Of a DNA stretch of 24,748 nt, positions 1-7,580 are shown piece after piece. How positions within the stretch are numbered: position 1 is the stretch's first letter; every line of letters starts with the position of its first letter. The stretch is from an uncultured Mordavella sp. (GTDB lineage: Bacteria > Bacillota > Clostridia > Lachnospirales > Lachnospiraceae). The DNA lies in assembly GCA_902406105.1 (NCBI GenBank), contig CABPCP010000045.1:1-24748 (forward strand), given 5' to 3'. The notes below the pieces were generated by a model. The model was not told the DNA's origin and did not search any database. It worked only from the letters and a program-made list of their open reading frames with translations. A program made the translations under genes and the position numbers.

Positions 1-22
1 GGGGGATTTTTAAAAATCCCCC
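1..22 (-). terminator. Perfect palindrome at the 3' end of the minus-strand cluster, probable terminator stem
   Basis: Bases 1-11 (GGGGGATTTTT) are exactly complementary to bases 12-22, giving an 11-bp perfect stem with no fixed loop. It overlaps the last codons and stop of the hydroxyacid dehydrogenase gene. The position after the last gene of a long minus-strand cluster suggests a terminator. The U-tract that would prove it would lie beyond the window edge, so this is inferred. Confidence 0.55.
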
Positions 23-1023
23 GGCCCTAATTGACATTCCAGCCCCCGGCAGACTTCTTCTACAGCAAAGGAGAAGGTGCCGGTAGATGTGCCTGCGATA
101 TGTGGGGTTAAAGTTACATTCTGTAAATGGCAAAGTGGATGATCTTTCCCAAGTGGTTCTTCCAGATAGACATCCAGCGCGGCCCCGCCGATCTTGTTAT
201 CTTGCAGCGCGTGGATCAGGGCATCCTGGTCCACGAGCCCGGCGCGGGCGGTGTTTATGAAGATACAGGTATCTTTCATGTGTTCGAAATCTTCTTTCGA
301 GATATAGTTTTCGGTTGCCTTTGCATATCTTAAGTGGATGGTCAGGATATCGGAACGGCGGATGATCTCATCCCGGGACACTGGCGTAACGCCTTCCAAA
401 GAGATTTTGTCGGCCGGGATAAATGGGTCGAAGCATAGGATATCGCACCCAAAGGGGATCAGGCGTTTGATCACTTCTTTCCCGATATTCCCGAATCCGA
501 TCACTCCAACGGTCAATTCCCGCAGGTCTCTGGCTTCTCTTCCGTAATCTTTCTGCCAGTTTCCAAGCATCATCTGGGCGTGCGCCCTGCTGATGTGCTT
601 TAACTCGCTGATCATCATTCCGATGGTAAAGTCTGCCACGGCATGGACGCTTCTGGTGGGAGAGTTGATGACGGGAATTCCTCTTTCTTTGAGTGTTTCC
701 ATATCCAGGGAATTCAGGCCGCCCCGCATTGCTCCCACCGCTTTTAATTTTGGACACGCCTCGATCAATTCTTTTGTGACCGGGGCGGTATGTACGACAA
801 TGATATCTGCGTCTTTGCAGATGTCCAAGATAAAGGGATGGCACTTTACAGAATTGGCCCCGTTTGTGTCGGTCTGCAGCATTACCTTCATGCCGGCGTC
901 TTTATTCTTGATCAGCTCCGGGTGATCCGCGATCACCACTTCAGCGCCGTATTTCTCTAATTTTTTGAACTGGCTCATCAGATCAGACTGGATAAAATAA
1001 TCACAGATACAAACGATTTTCAT
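10..1023 (-). CDS. D-isomer-specific 2-hydroxyacid dehydrogenase (NAD-dependent)
   Basis: 337-residue member of the D-2-hydroxyacid dehydrogenase family (phosphoglycerate/glyoxylate/lactate dehydrogenase type). It interconverts a 2-oxoacid and a D-2-hydroxyacid in the cytoplasm. Visible motifs: Rossmann loop GFGNIG (176-181), an acidic residue D199 at the end of the next strand that favours NAD, and the catalytic set R260 (NTARAGLVD), E289 (EEPL) and H308 (TPHIAG). The spacing of 29 between R and E is normal for the family. An upstream in-frame start at 1176 is rejected because ATG at 1023 has an AGGAGC ribosome site seven bases before it and the MKIVCICDYF sequence is the normal N-terminus. 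The stop of the preceding gene sits inside that ribosome site, so translation is probably coupled. The substrate is unknown; the neighbours suggest sugar-acid or polyol metabolism. The last three codons and stop lie inside the palindrome at 1-22. Confidence 0.9.
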   Translation of the reverse strand: MKIVCICDYFIQSDLMSQFKKLEKYGAEVVIADHPELIKNKDAGMKVMLQTDTNGANSVKCHPFILDICKDADIIVVHTAPVTKELIEACPKLKAVGAMRGGLNSLDMETLKERGIPVINSPTRSVHAVADFTIGMMISELKHISRAHAQMMLGNWQKDYGREARDLRELTVGVIGFGNIGKEVIKRLIPFGCDILCFDPFIPADKISLEGVTPVSRDEIIRRSDILTIHLRYAKATENYISKEDFEHMKDTCIFINTARAGLVDQDALIHALQDNKIGGAALDVYLEEPLGKDHPLCHLQNVTLTPHIAGTSTGTFSFAVEEVCRGLECQLGPGDF

Positions 1024-1034
1024 TTTTACAGCTC

Positions 1035-2153
1035 CTAAATATCTTCTAGTCCTTTGCACAAATGTCCTTTTTGCGCGCCCCGGCCATATTTTCTTGCCGC
1101 GTATATATAAGCGTCGATATTCTCCCGGGGAGTTCCGATCGCCACCTGACAGCCGGTATTGAGCTGAAACCCACATGGAGAATCGCTGGCTTTTTCAATA
1201 CATTCACGGACATTGGCGATCACATCATCGATGCTCCCGTATCTTAAGATAGTGGTGGGCGGAACGTTTCCGCTGATCAGCATATCATTTCCAAGTACGC
1301 TTTTAGCCTCCGCCAGATCTTCACAATCATCAATGCTGAAGTTTTCTACGCCTATGTCGATCAGATCAGGCCAGAGTTTCTTCGTTTTCCCGCATATATG
1401 GACACTTGGCTTTTTCCCGGTGATCTCTTGGATCCCATCAAAGAGGCGTTTCATATAGGGCTTGGAAAATATATGGAAATTCTTCCAACTGATCAGATTC
1501 TGCGATGCGGCAGGATCCGCGAAGCTGCAAGAGATATTCCCAAACTCATTTTTTACATACTGGACCCACGCCAGAGAGCAGTCCACAGAGAATTGGAGCA
1601 GCCGTTTCAGTTCCTGTGGATGGCGGATAATATCTCTTAACACATCTTCTACTTTCCGGATGCTGATGGCAGTCGTCATAGGGCCGGCAACGCTGGTACG
1701 GACGCTCATTTCAGGAAACACTTCTTTCAAACGGTGTCCCGTTTCGATGGTTTTGACCATGAAAGGCACATTCTGAGGCTGTATGATTTCCATGCGCTCC
1801 AACTGGTCATAGTCTGTCAAAATACATTCTTCGATATATTCGATATCGTTTTCTGGAAATCCGATCTTACTGCCAACGGCCCGCCCGATGCCTTTCAGGC
1901 TCATGCCAAGAGAAATCCCTTCCAGGTCAAAATCCTCCTTCTTTCTCCGGATCAGTTCTTTTTTTACCTCCAAAGACTCCCGGAACTGCTGTTGGGAAAA
2001 GCCGTAGAGGGGGAGGAGAGCGCTGTCGGGCGAATTAAACCCAAAGGGCAGAAAATCCACCTCATCCCCGGCAGAATATAATTTTGATCGTTCAGAGTTG
2101 GTCAACTCTGCTTTTTGTGAGCGCATTGCCTGCTTCAGCTGTTCATAAGTCAT
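1035..2153 (-). CDS. Uroporphyrinogen decarboxylase-superfamily protein, MtaA/CmuA-like methyltransferase type
   Basis: 372 residues with the UroD TIM-barrel pattern. It has H252-I-C254 (VHICGKT) and a distant C335 (NTGCQVAIGTP). This matches the H-x-C...C zinc site of the methylcobamide:thiol methyltransferases MtaA, MtbA and CmuA, which activates the methyl-accepting thiol. The N-terminal arginine-rich RQAGRY motif of true HemE is absent, so a heme role is unlikely. The expected role is methyl transfer to or from a corrinoid or thiol, but no corrinoid protein or MtaB-type partner is encoded nearby, so the reaction is uncertain. It sits 18 bases after the dehydrogenase gene and 11 before the hydroxyacid dehydrogenase gene. 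The ATG at 2153 has no clear Shine-Dalgarno sequence (only TGGTG upstream), which suggests translation coupled to the upstream gene or low yield. The family assignment is firm; the activity is inferred. Confidence 0.85.
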   Translation of the reverse strand: MTYEQLKQAMRSQKAELTNSERSKLYSAGDEVDFLPFGFNSPDSALLPLYGFSQQQFRESLEVKKELIRRKKEDFDLEGISLGMSLKGIGRAVGSKIGFPENDIEYIEECILTDYDQLERMEIIQPQNVPFMVKTIETGHRLKEVFPEMSVRTSVAGPMTTAISIRKVEDVLRDIIRHPQELKRLLQFSVDCSLAWVQYVKNEFGNISCSFADPAASQNLISWKNFHIFSKPYMKRLFDGIQEITGKKPSVHICGKTKKLWPDLIDIGVENFSIDDCEDLAEAKSVLGNDMLISGNVPPTTILRYGSIDDVIANVRECIEKASDSPCGFQLNTGCQVAIGTPRENIDAYIYAARKYGRGAQKGHLCKGLEDI

Positions 2154-2171
2154 TTTTACACCAGAATTCTT

Positions 2172-3215
2172 TTACATTTTTATAACGGCCTTGATCACTT
2201 CGTCTTTGTGGTCGATATTAAAGTTCAGCCCCTCTATGATGTCTTTAAAGTCAAACACGTGTGTGACGATCTGCTTCACGTCTATTTTGCCCTGGCTGAT
2301 CAGTTTTATGGCTTCAGGATACAGGTTCCGGTATCTCCAGATGGTAAGCACCCTTCCTTCCATGGAAAATAGTGTGCCAAAATCGAATTTTATTTCCCCT
2401 TCCGCGCACATTCCCACAAGAGTCACCGTCCCGGACCGCTTGATCATCTTGGCGGACATAAGCGTTGCCTCCTCCGAACCGGCGGCCTCGTAGACCTGAT
2501 CCACCCCGCCGCCAGGGAGGCTCTTGATAAATGTAAGAGGAGCTTCTTTACTGGAATCGATCACTTTCACGGCGCCTAACTTTTCCGCCAGCTTCAGGTT
2601 TTTTTCATGGTGTCCGACGGCATAGATCTCATCAATCCCGGCCGACTTCAGAGACAGGATCGTAAGCAGACCGATGCAGCCAAGGCCAATGACCACCGCG
2701 CTTTGGCCCATCTTTGCCCCAGACAGGTTCACCGCGTGAAGTCCCACCGCTAAAGGCTCTACCAATCCGCCTTCCATGGTGCTTACATTATCTGGCAGTT
2801 TAAAACAGAGCTTTGCCGGATGGGCGTAGTATTCACAGAAGGCGCCGTCGATCTGGTGGGGTACCGCCATGAAATCCAGGTTTTCGCAGAGGTTATATTT
2901 CCCGCTTTTGCACAATTCACACTCGCCGCACATAACGCCCGGCTCAAGGGCCACCCGATCTCCAACCTTCAGGTGTTTGACGTTACTTCCGATCTCAACG
3001 ATGGTTCCGCCGGACTCATGCCCCAGCACAAGGGGTTCGTCTACAATGTAGTCGCCGATATGTCCTTCTTTAAAGAAGTGCAGATCAGATCCGCACACAC
3101 CGACATATTCTATTTTAACTAAGACATCATCTGGTTTCAACTGGGGGATATCCCGTTCTTCGATCACCATCTGCCGTTTCCCAGTCATTACTGCCGCTTT
3201 CATTTTCCCATCCAT
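2172..3215 (-). CDS. Zinc-dependent medium-chain alcohol/polyol dehydrogenase (sorbitol/threonine dehydrogenase-like)
   Basis: 347-residue MDR-superfamily dehydrogenase. Catalytic zinc ligands are visible at C41 (GVCGSD), H66-E67 (GHE) and E153. The structural zinc lobe has C96, C99, C102 and C110. The nucleotide-binding loop is G177-L-G-C-I-G182. The overall pattern is closest to sorbitol/xylitol/threonine dehydrogenases, which oxidise a secondary alcohol to a ketone. The residue after the second Rossmann strand, usually Asp in NAD-using members, falls in AVGHHEKN with no acidic side chain, so NADP use is possible. The start at 3215 is well supported by AGGAGG seven bases upstream. The gene begins 15 bases after the kinase stop, so the two are surely co-transcribed, which suggests that a polyol is oxidised and a sugar phosphorylated in one route. 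Confidence 0.92.
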   Translation of the reverse strand: MDGKMKAAVMTGKRQMVIEERDIPQLKPDDVLVKIEYVGVCGSDLHFFKEGHIGDYIVDEPLVLGHESGGTIVEIGSNVKHLKVGDRVALEPGVMCGECELCKSGKYNLCENLDFMAVPHQIDGAFCEYYAHPAKLCFKLPDNVSTMEGGLVEPLAVGLHAVNLSGAKMGQSAVVIGLGCIGLLTILSLKSAGIDEIYAVGHHEKNLKLAEKLGAVKVIDSSKEAPLTFIKSLPGGGVDQVYEAAGSEEATLMSAKMIKRSGTVTLVGMCAEGEIKFDFGTLFSMEGRVLTIWRYRNLYPEAIKLISQGKIDVKQIVTHVFDFKDIIEGLNFNIDHKDEVIKAVIKM

Positions 3216-3230
3216 TATTCTTTCCTCCTA

Positions 3231-4730
3231 CTATCTGATAAATTCGCGCCTCATGGCGTCCCAGGCATCTGCCATTCCTTTGTCGATCAATTGATAGATC
3301 TGATATTTCTTTTCATAAAAGGCATGCTCGGCCTGGCGCGGCACGAAGGTTTTGTCCACCTTTACAGGAATACACGCTTCTTCATAAGATTTGCAGGCTC
3401 CTGTACCTACCAGCATGATCAGGCAGGCGCCTCTTGCCGTCACATCATTTACATCTATGGTGTTCACGGTCAGCCCTGTGATATCAGAAAAGGTCTGAGC
3501 CAGGATCTCGCTCTTGCTTCCGCCGCCTACAAGCCACAGCGTGTCGATCTTTTCGTGACCGGGAATGGTCTGGATATTCGCGTAATGTCCAAAGACAACG
3601 CCCTCGTAGACAGCCTTGACCATATCCGCCTTTGTATGCCAGTCCCGCAGCCCATAGAAGCCTCCGCAGGCGTTGGCGTTATATAAGCCGCCAAATAGAT
3701 AAGGGTGGAAGATCAGTGTATCGTCACCGGAGGATTTGATGAGATCTTCCGCGTATCCGTACAGATCCCTGCCGGTGCCCTCATAACATTCGGCAGGGCA
3801 TAACAGGTTCAGCATCCGTTCCAGTACGGAACCGGAATTCCCGTCCAGGGAGCCGGTCAGAAACCGATCCGGAATTGCGTGGGGGAAACTGAACAGGCCT
3901 TTGCGTTCGTCTGTTGTAGTAAAATTGCATCCCCATGTGCCGATCACGGTCACTAATTGGTCTTCTCCGATAGCGCCTGTCCCAAGCGGGGAGGCCATCA
4001 GATCATGGACCCCGGAAAAGACCGGGATTCCCGTTTCTAAGCCTGCGCTTTCGGCCACTTCATCGAGAAGGGTTCCCGCGATCTCTGAGCTTGGCACGAT
4101 GGGAGGCATGCACGCTTTCATCTCGGGAATCCCGATCTTGTCGAAGTCTTCCAGATCATAATCCATTTTGTCCACATCGAGAAGCAGCGATGGACCCAGA
4201 TCTGTATAATCGGTTGACATTTTTCCGGTCAATTTATATTTGATCCAGTCTTTTACGAAGAAAACTGTGCCGATCTTATCATAGCTGCTTTTTTCGTAGC
4301 GTTTCAGCCATGTCAAGATGGAGTATGGATAACAGGCCAGGATTTCGGCCTTTTTCTTTTGCAGAAACCATTCCGCGATCCCATTTTCCTGCCATTCTTC
4401 GATGATGACAGAGGCTCTTGTATCCAACGATACAATCCCGTCCCGAAAAGGCTTCCCGTCTTTATCAACCGGAAAGATACCCGCGCCATGGCCGGTAATG
4501 CCGATTCCTAAAACCTTATATCCATCCTTGATATATTCTTCTTTCAAACGTTTTAACCCGCGTACGGTCACGTCCCATATGACATTCATATCCTGTTCGC
4601 ACCAGCCGGGTCTGCGGGCTTTTGACATTTCACAGGGTTCCGAGACAACACCTATTTCGTTTCCTTTCGTATCAAAAAGCACCGCCTTTAAATTCGTCGT
4701 TCCTTTGTCGATCACAATCAGTGTATCCAT
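3231..4730 (-). CDS. FGGY-family carbohydrate kinase
   Basis: 499-residue sugar kinase of the FGGY (xylulokinase/glycerol kinase/L-xylulokinase) family, phosphorylating a sugar or polyol with ATP in the cytoplasm. Features seen: N-terminal phosphate loop IDKGTTNLKAVLFD (7-20), probable catalytic base D243 in SGVHDLMASPLG, second phosphate motif VIGTWGCN (262-269), and adenosine region LVGGGSKSEIL (400-410) followed by the usual TARGA segment (431-435). An ATG nine codons upstream (4757) is rejected because it lacks a ribosome site, while ATG at 4730 is preceded by AAGGAAAGGAC at correct spacing. Length is normal. The ATPase stop lies 32 bases upstream and the dehydrogenase start 15 bases downstream. 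Substrate specificity cannot be read from sequence alone; a ketose or polyol made or used by the adjacent dehydrogenase is the simplest guess. Confidence 0.9.
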   Translation of the reverse strand: MDTLIVIDKGTTNLKAVLFDTKGNEIGVVSEPCEMSKARRPGWCEQDMNVIWDVTVRGLKRLKEEYIKDGYKVLGIGITGHGAGIFPVDKDGKPFRDGIVSLDTRASVIIEEWQENGIAEWFLQKKKAEILACYPYSILTWLKRYEKSSYDKIGTVFFVKDWIKYKLTGKMSTDYTDLGPSLLLDVDKMDYDLEDFDKIGIPEMKACMPPIVPSSEIAGTLLDEVAESAGLETGIPVFSGVHDLMASPLGTGAIGEDQLVTVIGTWGCNFTTTDERKGLFSFPHAIPDRFLTGSLDGNSGSVLERMLNLLCPAECYEGTGRDLYGYAEDLIKSSGDDTLIFHPYLFGGLYNANACGGFYGLRDWHTKADMVKAVYEGVVFGHYANIQTIPGHEKIDTLWLVGGGSKSEILAQTFSDITGLTVNTIDVNDVTARGACLIMLVGTGACKSYEEACIPVKVDKTFVPRQAEHAFYEKKYQIYQLIDKGMADAWDAMRREFIR

Positions 4731-4762
4731 ATCTGTCCTTTCCTTGCGGTCCGTCATCTTTT

Positions 4763-5542
4763 CTATTGATGACTCGCAACATCTACGTTAATGTGTTTGA
4801 TCAATCGATTCCGCAGCTGCTGGATCTGCGCGCTTTCGTACATTTCCGTACGGGTGGGCTTCCTCGATGGATCAATGGTCTCTTCGCAGATCACTTTGCT
4901 AGGAGACTGCCCCAGGACACAAATATGTGTGCCGAGATAAATTGCTTCATCCACATCATGAGTGACAAAAAATACCGTTTTCTTTTCCTGATCTTTCGAC
5001 CATAAGTCCAAAAGCATGTCCTGGAGATTGGATCTTGTTACCGCGTCCAGCGCTCCAAATGGCTCGTCCATCAGAAGGATGGGGGAGTCTAAGCTGAAGG
5101 CTCTTGCGATCGCGCAGCGCTGTTTCATACCTCCCGATAATTCCTTGGGCAGTTTGTCATACACATCTTTGGAAAGCCCTACCTTTTCAATCCATTCTAC
5201 GGCAAGATCTTTGGTTTCTTTGGCGCTCATCCGCGGATAGCGCTTTTTGATCGCGAGGGTGATATTTTTCCCGGCTTTTTTCCAGGGGAACAACCCATAG
5301 TCCTGGAATACGACTCCGCGATCCAGCCCGGCTCCCTCGATTTTCCTGCCGTCTACCAGAAGTTCGCCTTTATTCGGCGTCTCCAAGCCTGCCAGAAGTC
5401 TTAATAAAGTGCTTTTCCCACACCCGGATTGGCCCAGGATACATACGAAATCTCCGGTCTTTACATTCAAACTTACGTCTTCTAAAATAATCTTTTCTGT
5501 TCCCGGATAGGAAAATTCAACATGATTAATTAAAACATCCAT
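4763..5542 (-). CDS. ABC transporter ATP-binding protein (TauB/SsuB/NrtD class)
   Basis: 259-residue ATPase that powers the importer encoded just upstream. All nucleotide-binding motifs are intact: Walker A GQSGCGKST (37-45), Q-loop VFQDYGLFPW (Q80), signature LSGGMKQR (135-142), Walker B ILLMDE (155-160), D-loop GALD and switch histidine H195 (VTHDVDEA). The LFPW and EAIYLG segments are typical of the nitrate/sulfonate/taurine subfamily. A TTG codon six codons upstream is an alternative start, but ATG at 5542 with GGTGAG about ten bases before it is preferred. It is separated from the permease gene by a 92-base gap holding a strong stem-loop, unlike the tight junctions elsewhere in the cluster. 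Confidence 0.93.
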   Translation of the reverse strand: MDVLINHVEFSYPGTEKIILEDVSLNVKTGDFVCILGQSGCGKSTLLRLLAGLETPNKGELLVDGRKIEGAGLDRGVVFQDYGLFPWKKAGKNITLAIKKRYPRMSAKETKDLAVEWIEKVGLSKDVYDKLPKELSGGMKQRCAIARAFSLDSPILLMDEPFGALDAVTRSNLQDMLLDLWSKDQEKKTVFFVTHDVDEAIYLGTHICVLGQSPSKVICEETIDPSRKPTRTEMYESAQIQQLRNRLIKHINVDVASHQ

Positions 5543-5592
5543 TTTCTTTTCTCTCACCAATCATATGTAATATTTCTTTGCGAATATATGAA

Positions 5593-5627
5593 ATGCCGCT
5601 CCGACATCCCGCGCGTCGGAGCAGCAT
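5593..5627 (-). promoter_or_regulatory. Intercistronic stem-loop between permease and ATPase genes
   Basis: Arms 5593-5605 and 5615-5627 form a 13-bp stem with one mismatch position (a G-U pair on the minus-strand RNA) around a 9-base loop. No run of T follows on the minus strand, so a simple terminator is unlikely. An mRNA-processing, stability or partial-attenuation element within the transporter operon fits better. Confidence 0.6.
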
Positions 5628-5634
5628 TATAAAA

Positions 5635-6402
5635 TCAGTCGATCGTCCAGTGTAATAGTCTGCTTTTGATCGCTTCAACGATGGCCATTACCGTTACCAA
5701 TACGATCACCATCCAAATAAATCCGCTCCATACATGTTCGAAACGTCCAAGATCCGCGTTTCGTTTTACAAAATAGCCCATACCGTACTTGGTTCCGTAC
5801 ATTTCGGCAAATACCAGTGTCACAAACGCAGATCTGACGGATGTGATAAATCCTGAAACAATGGAAGGGGAGGCTGCCGGCAATATTACATGGAAAAACT
5901 TTTCCACACCGGTCAGTTCCAGGGTGGCTGCATTGTCTAAGTACCGTTTGTCGATCGTCATGATCCCGTTGATGACGGAAAACAGCAGAGCCCATACGCT
6001 GCCGTAGGCGATCAGGAATAGGGACGCCATACGGAAGCTTGGCGCTAAATACAGCGCAAACGGAGACAAGAGCAGTACCGGGATCACGCTGATCGCGTAA
6101 ACCACCGGATGCAGGATGTCTCTGATATTCGCGAATAATCCCATAGGTATCCCCACCGCGAACGCGACCACCGCAGAGATCAATAATGCCGGGATCAATA
6201 ATTCAAAAGAATACCAGGCGTTGACCAGCATTTCTCTCCAGTAGTGCTGGAAAGATTTGACGATCTCATTCGTCAGAGGAAATAAATATCTGTTGACAAT
6301 ATGTGCCCTGGTGATAAATTCATAAAACAAATAAATGCCCACAAATATCAAAGCTGTTATTACACGGTGTATCTTATAGTTTGGATTTTTCTTTTTGCTC
6401 AT
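5635..6402 (-). CDS. ABC transporter permease (TauC/SsuC class)
   Basis: 255-residue integral membrane permease of the binding-protein-dependent importer. There are about six hydrophobic segments, starting with ALIFVGIYLFYEFI (17-30). The cytoplasmic EAA-type loop that docks on the ATPase is seen as NAATLELTGVEKFFHVILP, about two thirds along. The length and the pattern from LLIPALLISAVVAFAVG onward match the nitrate/taurine/alkanesulfonate permeases. It starts 10 bases after the binding-protein stop; the ATG at 6402 has no strong Shine-Dalgarno sequence (AATTAAG only), so coupled translation is likely. It forms the membrane channel together with the ATPase encoded downstream. Confidence 0.92.
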   Translation of the reverse strand: MSKKKNPNYKIHRVITALIFVGIYLFYEFITRAHIVNRYLFPLTNEIVKSFQHYWREMLVNAWYSFELLIPALLISAVVAFAVGIPMGLFANIRDILHPVVYAISVIPVLLLSPFALYLAPSFRMASLFLIAYGSVWALLFSVINGIMTIDKRYLDNAATLELTGVEKFFHVILPAASPSIVSGFITSVRSAFVTLVFAEMYGTKYGMGYFVKRNADLGRFEHVWSGFIWMVIVLVTVMAIVEAIKSRLLHWTID

Positions 6403-6412
6403 AACTTAATTT

Positions 6413-7516
6413 CTATTCATATGCCTCATACAAACGGTTATTCTCTTCGTAGAAAGTCAGGCACCCATCATAGTATTCAGGATTCTCATCATAATAGGTT
6501 TCGACACATTCATCCAAAGCCTCTTTATAGATCTCTGAGTTATAGTGGGCCTGAAGTGTCTCCAGCGAATCATCGGAAAGAAGACCAAGCTGTCCCATTG
6601 CGTACCAAGCGCGGCTTACCGCGTAAAGATCCGGGTCAACATTGATGTTCCAGTGCTCGTTTTCCATGTAGTTCGCGCAGTAATCTCTGTCAAGATCAAG
6701 GGTTTCTGTCATAAGATCGATGGCGTAGTCACGTTCTGTCTGCAATACATTCAGGGCTCTGATCCAAGCTTTGAGGAGTCCTTTCACAGCTTCTGGATTT
6801 TCCTCAAGCCATTCTGTCCTGCAGGCAGCCCGGCAGCAGGAGTACTCCGGCATGAGATCATCGCAGTATGCCGCGACTTCAAGGCCCAATTCTCTTGCGT
6901 TGTAGTCGATGCCTGTGGTACCTACCATTGCGTCAACCTCTCCATTGGCTACCGCCTGAAGACGATCCTGATGCTCTGGGATCTCTACCCATTCAATCGT
7001 AGCCCCGGCTTCTTCCGCCGGCCAGGATACGCAGTAATCAGAAATGTTGCCGGCAACTTTCATACCGTCAAGATCAGAAGCATCGTTGATTTCTACGCCA
7101 GGTTTGGTGATGAGCGTCATAGCGCCTTCCAGCATATATCCGGCAAAGATCGTCAGATCTTCTCCATTGCCGATATACTGCAGGGGCATACCCGTTCCGT
7201 AAGTGGAAACAAGATCCGCGTGTCCGGTAGAAAGAGCTGTAAAAGCATCTTCATTGGAGTTGCAGTAATTGATCTCTACCTCAATTCCTTCTTCTTCATA
7301 AAAGCCTCTGTCTGTGGAAATGGCATCCAGAACCTGTCCGCTCAAAGGATTTGCCGCAATGACGACCTTTTGCAATTCCCCGCTCTCTTCTGAGGACTGG
7401 TTTTCTGACTCTGAAGAGTCCCCGCTTCCGCTGTCGGAAGCTCCTCCGGAACATCCCGTCAGCAAACCTGCCACCATTGTGAAAACCAGCAATGATGAAA
7501 TCAATTTCTTTTTCAT
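6413..7516 (-). CDS. ABC transporter substrate-binding lipoprotein, NMT1/THI5-TauA-like
   Basis: 367-residue secreted lipoprotein. It has a signal peptide with lipobox LLTGC (C22), a Ser/Gly/Glu-rich linker to about residue 48, then an NMT1/THI5/SsuA-type periplasmic-binding fold (KVVIAANPLSGQVLDAISTDRGF, GIEVEI, GEVDAMVG, NPEAVKGLLKAW). It captures the solute outside the membrane and delivers it to the permease. The ligand is unknown; relatives bind taurine, sulfonates, nitrate, bicarbonate or pyrimidine and flavin precursors. The mature part is unusually rich in cysteine for an extracellular protein: C85, C162, C218, C227, C228, C232, C280, C337 and C352. The C227-C228-x3-C232 cluster lies just before WLEENPEAVK, roughly where fungal THI5 carries its cysteine motif. 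ATG at 7516 follows a strong AAGGAG ribosome site. Confidence 0.9.
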   Translation of the reverse strand: MKKKLISSLLVFTMVAGLLTGCSGGASDSGSGDSSESENQSSEESGELQKVVIAANPLSGQVLDAISTDRGFYEEEGIEVEINYCNSNEDAFTALSTGHADLVSTYGTGMPLQYIGNGEDLTIFAGYMLEGAMTLITKPGVEINDASDLDGMKVAGNISDYCVSWPAEEAGATIEWVEIPEHQDRLQAVANGEVDAMVGTTGIDYNARELGLEVAAYCDDLMPEYSCCRAACRTEWLEENPEAVKGLLKAWIRALNVLQTERDYAIDLMTETLDLDRDYCANYMENEHWNINVDPDLYAVSRAWYAMGQLGLLSDDSLETLQAHYNSEIYKEALDECVETYYDENPEYYDGCLTFYEENNRLYEAYE

Positions 7517-7539
7517 AGTTCTTCTCCTTCTTTAAAATG

Positions 7540-7572
7540 ATTATATTATCTAGACATTTGAGGATAATGTCT
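7540..7572 (-). promoter_or_regulatory. Possible promoter -10 and operator-like inverted repeat upstream of the importer genes
   Basis: On the minus strand a TATAAT hexamer (7545-7540) lies 24 bases before the lipoprotein ATG. Just upstream, covering the -35 zone, is an inverted repeat of AGACATT and AATGTCT (7552-7558 and 7566-7572, 7-base spacer). No good -35 box is visible. This suggests a regulated internal promoter in the gap after tetR; inferred. Confidence 0.45.
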
Positions 7573-7580
7573 GAACCGTC

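Noticed and set aside
1035..2153. Heme-pathway uroporphyrinogen decarboxylase (hemE)
   Set aside because: The N-terminal arginine motif of HemE is missing, a zinc H-x-C...C site is present, and no other heme genes are nearby.
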